This document shows, piece by piece, positions 58,988 through 64,000 of a stretch of DNA of 64,000 nucleotides; position 1 is the first letter of the stretch, and each line of letters opens with the position of its first letter. The notes below the pieces were generated by a model that was given only the letters and a program-made list of their open reading frames with translations, made no database searches and had not been told where the DNA came from. Both the position numbers and the translations under genes were made by a program. The DNA is from Hormiphora californensis (taxonomy: Eukaryota > Ctenophora > Tentaculata > Cydippida > Pleurobrachiidae): contig CM035357.1 of NCBI GenBank assembly GCA_020137815.1, positions 6,498,034 through 6,562,033 on the forward strand. The letters run 5' to 3'.

Positions 58988-59415
58988 CTGGTATCCCATG
59001 TTTTACTTGTATCATCTTCTGCTGTTTAGCCTTTACAATTCGGCATGATGTTCCTGTTTTCCCCTGCTATTTCTTACTCCCTTTACCAGTTTTAAAATTC
59101 CTCAAAATACAAAGATTTTGTTGTATGTTTCTGTTCGGTAGATCACAGATGTTGTTGTATGTATATTGCCTGATTGGGTGCTTGATATGGAAACTTCGCC
59201 TGAGTTACTATCATAGAATGTTCTCCATCCTTCTATCTCTCTCACCATCTCCCTCTATCTCAATCCCTCTCACAATCTCCCTCCTCTCTCCCTTCTCACA
59301 CATACAGATTATTATAGCTTCCATCAACAAACAAGCCTAAACAACTCATTGAGCACAGGTGCTCCTCCCTCTAAATTCTTCTTAGTGTCTTAGATAGGAA
59401 GAAAGATGGAGGGAT

Positions 59416-59690
59416 AGTGAGAGATAGAGATAGAGATAGAGATAGAGATAGAGATAGAGATAGAGATAGAGATAGAGATAGAGATAGAGATAGAGATAGA
59501 GATAGAGATAGAGATAGAGATAGAGATAGAGATAGAGATAGAGATAGAGATAGAGATAGAGATAGAGATAGAGATAGAGATTAGAGATAGAGATAGAGAT
59601 AGAGATAGAGTGGAAGATAGAATGGAAGATAGAATGGAAGATAGAGTGGAAGATAGAGTGGAAGATAGAGTGGAAGATAGAGTGGAAGAG
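59416..59690. repeat. (GATAGA)n hexamer array followed by a 12-bp array
   Basis: About 30 GATAGA units (59416-59605), then about seven units of a 12-bp derivative (ATAGAGTGGAAG) to about 59690. The second looks like a higher-order expansion of the first. Confidence 0.93.
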
Positions 59691-60007
59691 GAGAGAAAGT
59701 CCTGAGAAAGTTGGTTAAGAAATGGAGAGAACATTTAATTTTTTTAAATCTCCATGTGAATTGACCTCCCAGCGTTGCTCCCAGCGTTGCTCCCAGCTTA
59801 ATTGAGTGGAATTCTCCCCGTAGATAAATAAAGATTGGGAGAACGGAAGAGTTTTTAAGTTTAATTTGAAATCGTAGACAAAGCTAATTAATGCAATTAA
59901 TAACTGAGCGAGTTTCCAATTACTCAAGAGAGAAGGAAAGTTCCTTGGAATGCATTTATCTATCTCTGCCTCGCTACCTCCTTCTCTATTTCTCTCTCCA
60001 TCTCTAT

Positions 60008-60107
<100 letters not shown>

Positions 60108-60663
60108 CCCCTCTCTGTCTCTCTCCCGTCTTTGTTTATCTCTCTTCTTCTCGCGGCATTGCTCCTTCTCCCTAATTTCTTGGCCTTACTACCGCACAAG
60201 TGCGTCGCGAACAATTTTACTCAGGCATGCTTTATAAGTGCTGTGGTGGCCATGCCGCGGGAGAGCTGTGGACTTCAGCAGCTCGCCTCCCTAGGCGAAG
60301 GTATTTGATTAATGTTAAATCAAATCTACTGAACTACATTGGTCCAACTCTTTTACAGAACTTTCTTTTTATCCTGCTCTCTGTTGTTTCTCTCTTAACA
60401 TCTTGCCTGTCTATTAAAATAATTGCTGACGTCTATACTTTTGTTCGTTAGCAGGTACAGTTGATGTCTGTCGATATATCTTGTTAATGGACTTCCTGTT
60501 CCGTCGCCAACACGATCTCTCTTTCTTTTTTCGACTACCAAGAATAATACAATCTCCTATTATTTTAGTGACTACCAAGATTATATTGTCTCGTGGTGTA
60601 TCAAACCTCTCATTCTTTTAGCTTCCTCTCTGCTGACGTCATGAATAGTCTCACTTACCCTCC

Positions 60664-60668
<5 letters not shown>

Positions 60669-60729
<61 letters not shown>

Positions 60730-60810
60730 TTACTCCCTCTCTCTCTGTTTCCCTCTCTTTCTATCTCTCTATCTATCTATCTCTCTATCTATCCATCTCT
60801 CCCCCTCTCT
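60669..60810. repeat. (CT)n and CTAT-rich microsatellite
   Basis: A pure CT array to about 60725 passes into CTATCTAT-type repeats up to about 60810. Confidence 0.93.
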
Positions 60811-61201
60811 CTATCTATCGGTAACACGCGCTGTGTTGTTACGTTTTCATTATTAACGACAATAACAGCTGCTACAAGATATTACGTTAATTCAGTGCCA
60901 ATTTCTTGTTACCACTTACCAATACGAGATATAAATTGCCGATATTATATTTCCACAACTCTATATTTCCTCTAACATGGCATGTGGTTTTGGAGGAAAG
61001 CCAAAAGGCCTGCTCTTTTGACCACAGTTATAACCAGCATTTAAATCAACCTCGCCCCCGCAGTTGCATTGTTATACGGTGCTTTTCTTTCCGCTGCGCC
61101 TCGCTTTTTGTAGTGTGAGTAGAAGAGGAGCTATCCCCCTACCCCAGGAGCTAGCTAATTACAGATGTGGTGCCGTGTCTTATCAAATACCAGTCGATGA
61201 A

Positions 61202-61345
<144 letters not shown>

Positions 61346-62231
61346 CCAGCCCTTTCTCTACTTGTACTTGCCTGCAATCGCTGTCTCCCCAGAGTTCACC
61401 AATCTCCGTAATTAGAAGACACGGGTCCGATATCGATGCGGAGGGGGCGAGCTCTGTTTATATTGATCGAAAGATTCACCGGGGAAAGATTATAGAAGTT
61501 GACGGAAGTAGAGGGAGAAATTGGCGTTTTATTTCGAGATTTCTTGAGATTAGAGGCGAGGATATTTGATTTGTTTCCGCTAGACTTGGCTGATGAAGTT
61601 ATTTATTTATTAATTTCGAGAGTGTGAGAGAGAGAGAGAGCTAGAGAGAGAGAGAGAGAGTAGATTAATAGGAAATAAATTAGGTCACGCACATATATGT
61701 TCGCGTGACTGTGTGGGCGACAGAAAATACTAATCGATCTATGTGGGAATTGGTCCAATTAAACAGGTTGTGATCACTATATGTAATTACACATTGACTA
61801 TGTTATATGTGAGGGAGAATGAGAAATTGGGATAACTGGGGGGCGCACCCATTTATTTGATCAGTGTTGGTTGATGTCACCATGATTTCTACCGTAATTA
61901 ATTTCATAGTTTAGTCCGTGATCAATGCGTGTGTGTTTAATTAAATTCCGTGTAATTCTCAGGATACTTCAATGGGCTATTGTGATCAATGGTTATTTGC
62001 TGGATTTTGGCTTTGTTAATCCGTCCTTCTTTGCAATTCCTCCCATTACTTTCCAAGGCCAGCAACCACTCTACATATGGCACCTAACCAGGCCGGAACC
62101 CTCTCTGAGATTGAATAGGAGGAAGTGTCCATTGAGAATTCTTTAACAACAATTGATCCTTCACGATGCTGGCCTCTCTCCAGTACACTTCACACACAAT
62201 CACATGCACGTACACCGTGTACCTGCTTACT

Positions 62232-62256
62232 ATCTCTCTCTCTCTCTCTCTCTGTT

Positions 62257-62290
<34 letters not shown>

Positions 62291-62362
62291 TCTCTCTCTA
62301 TCTCTCTCTCTCTCTCTCTCGCTCTCTCGCTCTCTCTCTGTTTCTCTCTCTCTCTCTCTTTC
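62232..62362. repeat. (CT)n microsatellite, imperfect
   Basis: CT array with GTTT, CCT and GCT interruptions. Confidence 0.93.
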
Positions 62363-62620
62363 TTAGTATCTATATCTTATTGCAAGCACATACTTCACGT
62401 TTTTATTTCGCTTTATTGAACTTTTGTTTTTTTGACTTCATCTGTTCAATTTTAAAATTAGAATTAAAATGCTTCCTTGAAATTATCTTCACGGAAAATT
62501 CTCATTAGTTTTTCTGGATTAGAGTCGACAGGACACATCTTCTGAAGATATTATTTTCCTGTTATCAGTGGTGTGTGTCAGTTGTTGAGCGTGGGAGATC
62601 ACTGTTCCGGAACGTAGCAG

Positions 62621-62621
<1 letters not shown>

Positions 62622-62690
<69 letters not shown>
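62622..62690. repeat. (CT)n microsatellite
   Basis: Pure CT array of about 70 bp. Confidence 0.95.
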
Positions 62691-62695
<5 letters not shown>

Positions 62696-63705
62696 GGTCT
62701 CTCCGTATCACAGATAGTCCACGATATAGACACTCTTTATCGCGTGTCATTTTACTAGACACAGGACATGTCTTGACCAGATCTGACATATATTCCTGTC
62801 ATGCGGTTAGGGTCCTGTATTTCCGTATCTAGCCACATTATAGGGTCAGGTTTTTACCGCACTGTGCGTGATCTGTGTAATGAGTGCGTAACAAAACGGG
62901 CCTCTCTCTCTCTTAATTGGAATTTCGTGATCTTCAACTCTTCATCTCTGTTGACCAAAGTGGTACAATGAAGTTGATGTTTTTCCTGAGAAATACAACA
63001 TGTCACATGTGTGAGCGCGGGAAGTTTTGCTTTGATGTTTTTCACTTTGTGAGAGAGGGCGGTCTAGCTGCGGCTGGATAATGGATATGTTATATATCCC
63101 TTTACACCAGTTTACACAGTGATTGTTACTGGCCAGCAATTCATGGCCTTCCATACACAATGTATTGTTTGCAGTATATAGTTTGAATTGTATTCAGAGA
63201 TCTCTAGACATGTCTATCCTATGATACTGAGCATGTGTACACACTCTCAAGTCATGGATGAATAGAATCTAGTATCTTTGTGTCTCTTTCTAATTATTCA
63301 TTGTCTCTTTGTGTCTCTTTCTAATTATTCATTGTGTTTTGTTTCCAAGCTGACCAATGCAAGCCCACTTAGAAGGATCCTTTGAAGCCCACTTTGAGTT
63401 AGATGGAGCCTAGAATTCAGTCTGAGTCTCTCTCTACCCCCTCTCTAGTCTCTCCTGTCTGTAGTATTTCTCTCTCTATCTCTCTCTCTCTCTCTCTCTC
63501 TGTCCTCACATAATTGTTATTATTATGTGCATATTTATGTTGCTCTAATGGAATGGTGCATGGCCGAGGGTAGCCTAATATACTACAGCAGCCCAGTAGC
63601 TTACTTTAATAATTCGTGCACTGCAATTACTAATGGAGACATGGCATGTGGATAATAAGCACCCTCTACATACTGTACAGTAGTAGTGCGTAGATACAAC
63701 AGTAC

Positions 63706-63780
63706 TATTTTTCTATCTCTATCTCCATCTCTATCCCCCTCTCTCTCTTTCTCTTCTCTATCTCTCTCTCTGTCTCTCTG

Positions 63781-63834
<54 letters not shown>

Positions 63835-63890
63835 CCTCTCTTTCTCACTCTACCTCTCTCTCTTTCTCTTCTCTATCTCCATCTCTCTGT
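63706..63890. repeat. CT-rich microsatellite cluster
   Basis: Mixed CTATCTC, CTGTCTC and pure CT blocks near the window end. Confidence 0.93.
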
Positions 63891-64000
63891 ATCCCAAGGT
63901 TTTGCTTCAAATTTAGAGCTGGTTTTGCAGCAGGAAGTACACTCAACACCAAGACCTTGCTCAATAGTACATTATTCTATGCATACACTTTCGCCATATA

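Overview
The window is nuclear DNA of an intron-bearing animal. The evidence is short GT-AG introns plus metazoan-type PRPF19, UPF2, VPS72, BCKDHA, XPNPEP1, a glucuronyltransferase-family protein, a NELF-E-like protein and a secreted thrombospondin type-1 protein. The heavy load of CT/GA microsatellites, hairpin MITEs and non-LTR retrotransposon relics, together with compact genes, suggests an invertebrate, possibly an early-branching one. The sequence does not let me name the species. Exon boundaries were read by eye from splice sites, reading phase and remembered family features; no database search was run.

Layout. 1-8.9 kb has no gene I recognise and is dominated by a 34-bp minisatellite (3.06-7.41 kb). 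8.9-12.5 kb is a tandem duplication. It carries two copies of an unrecognised 98-residue single-pass membrane protein gene (+ strand) and, on the - strand, exon 2 of a PPP1R2 (phosphatase inhibitor-2) gene whose exon 1 is at 12.9 kb. 13.45-22.05 kb is a complete BCKDHA gene (- strand, 8 exons); its 3.1-kb intron 2 holds two large hairpin elements. 22.5-25.7 kb is a 1.16-kb tandem duplication ending in a GGAA array. 25.7-31.3 kb is a graveyard of LINE fragments, one of them split by a foldback element. 32.3-57.6 kb is a run of six + strand genes (XPNPEP1, a B3GAT-like protein, a NELF-E-like protein, PRPF19, VPS72, UPF2) separated by only 0.26-0.6 kb. A secreted TSP1/acidic protein gene is nested antisense in UPF2 intron 1. 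57.6-64 kb shows only microsatellite-rich sequence, probably a very long UPF2 intron; the third MIF4G domain of UPF2 lies outside the window.

Working together. PRPF19 (spliceosome and ubiquitin), NELF-E (Pol II pausing), VPS72 (H2A.Z deposition) and UPF2 (nonsense-mediated decay) form a co-oriented block of gene-expression housekeeping genes. The most interesting signal is that nearly every recognised start codon in the window has a 3' splice site 1-40 nt upstream. Combined with the tight head-to-tail spacing, this looks like spliced-leader trans-splicing of closely packed or polycistronic genes, although 5'UTR introns are the alternative. A second recurring signal is tandem duplication of 3' splice-site regions inside introns, which leaves decoy acceptors upstream of the true ones. 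Single-base frameshifts at homopolymers in two otherwise intact genes, and scrambled blocks inside satellites, suggest residual long-read assembly error.
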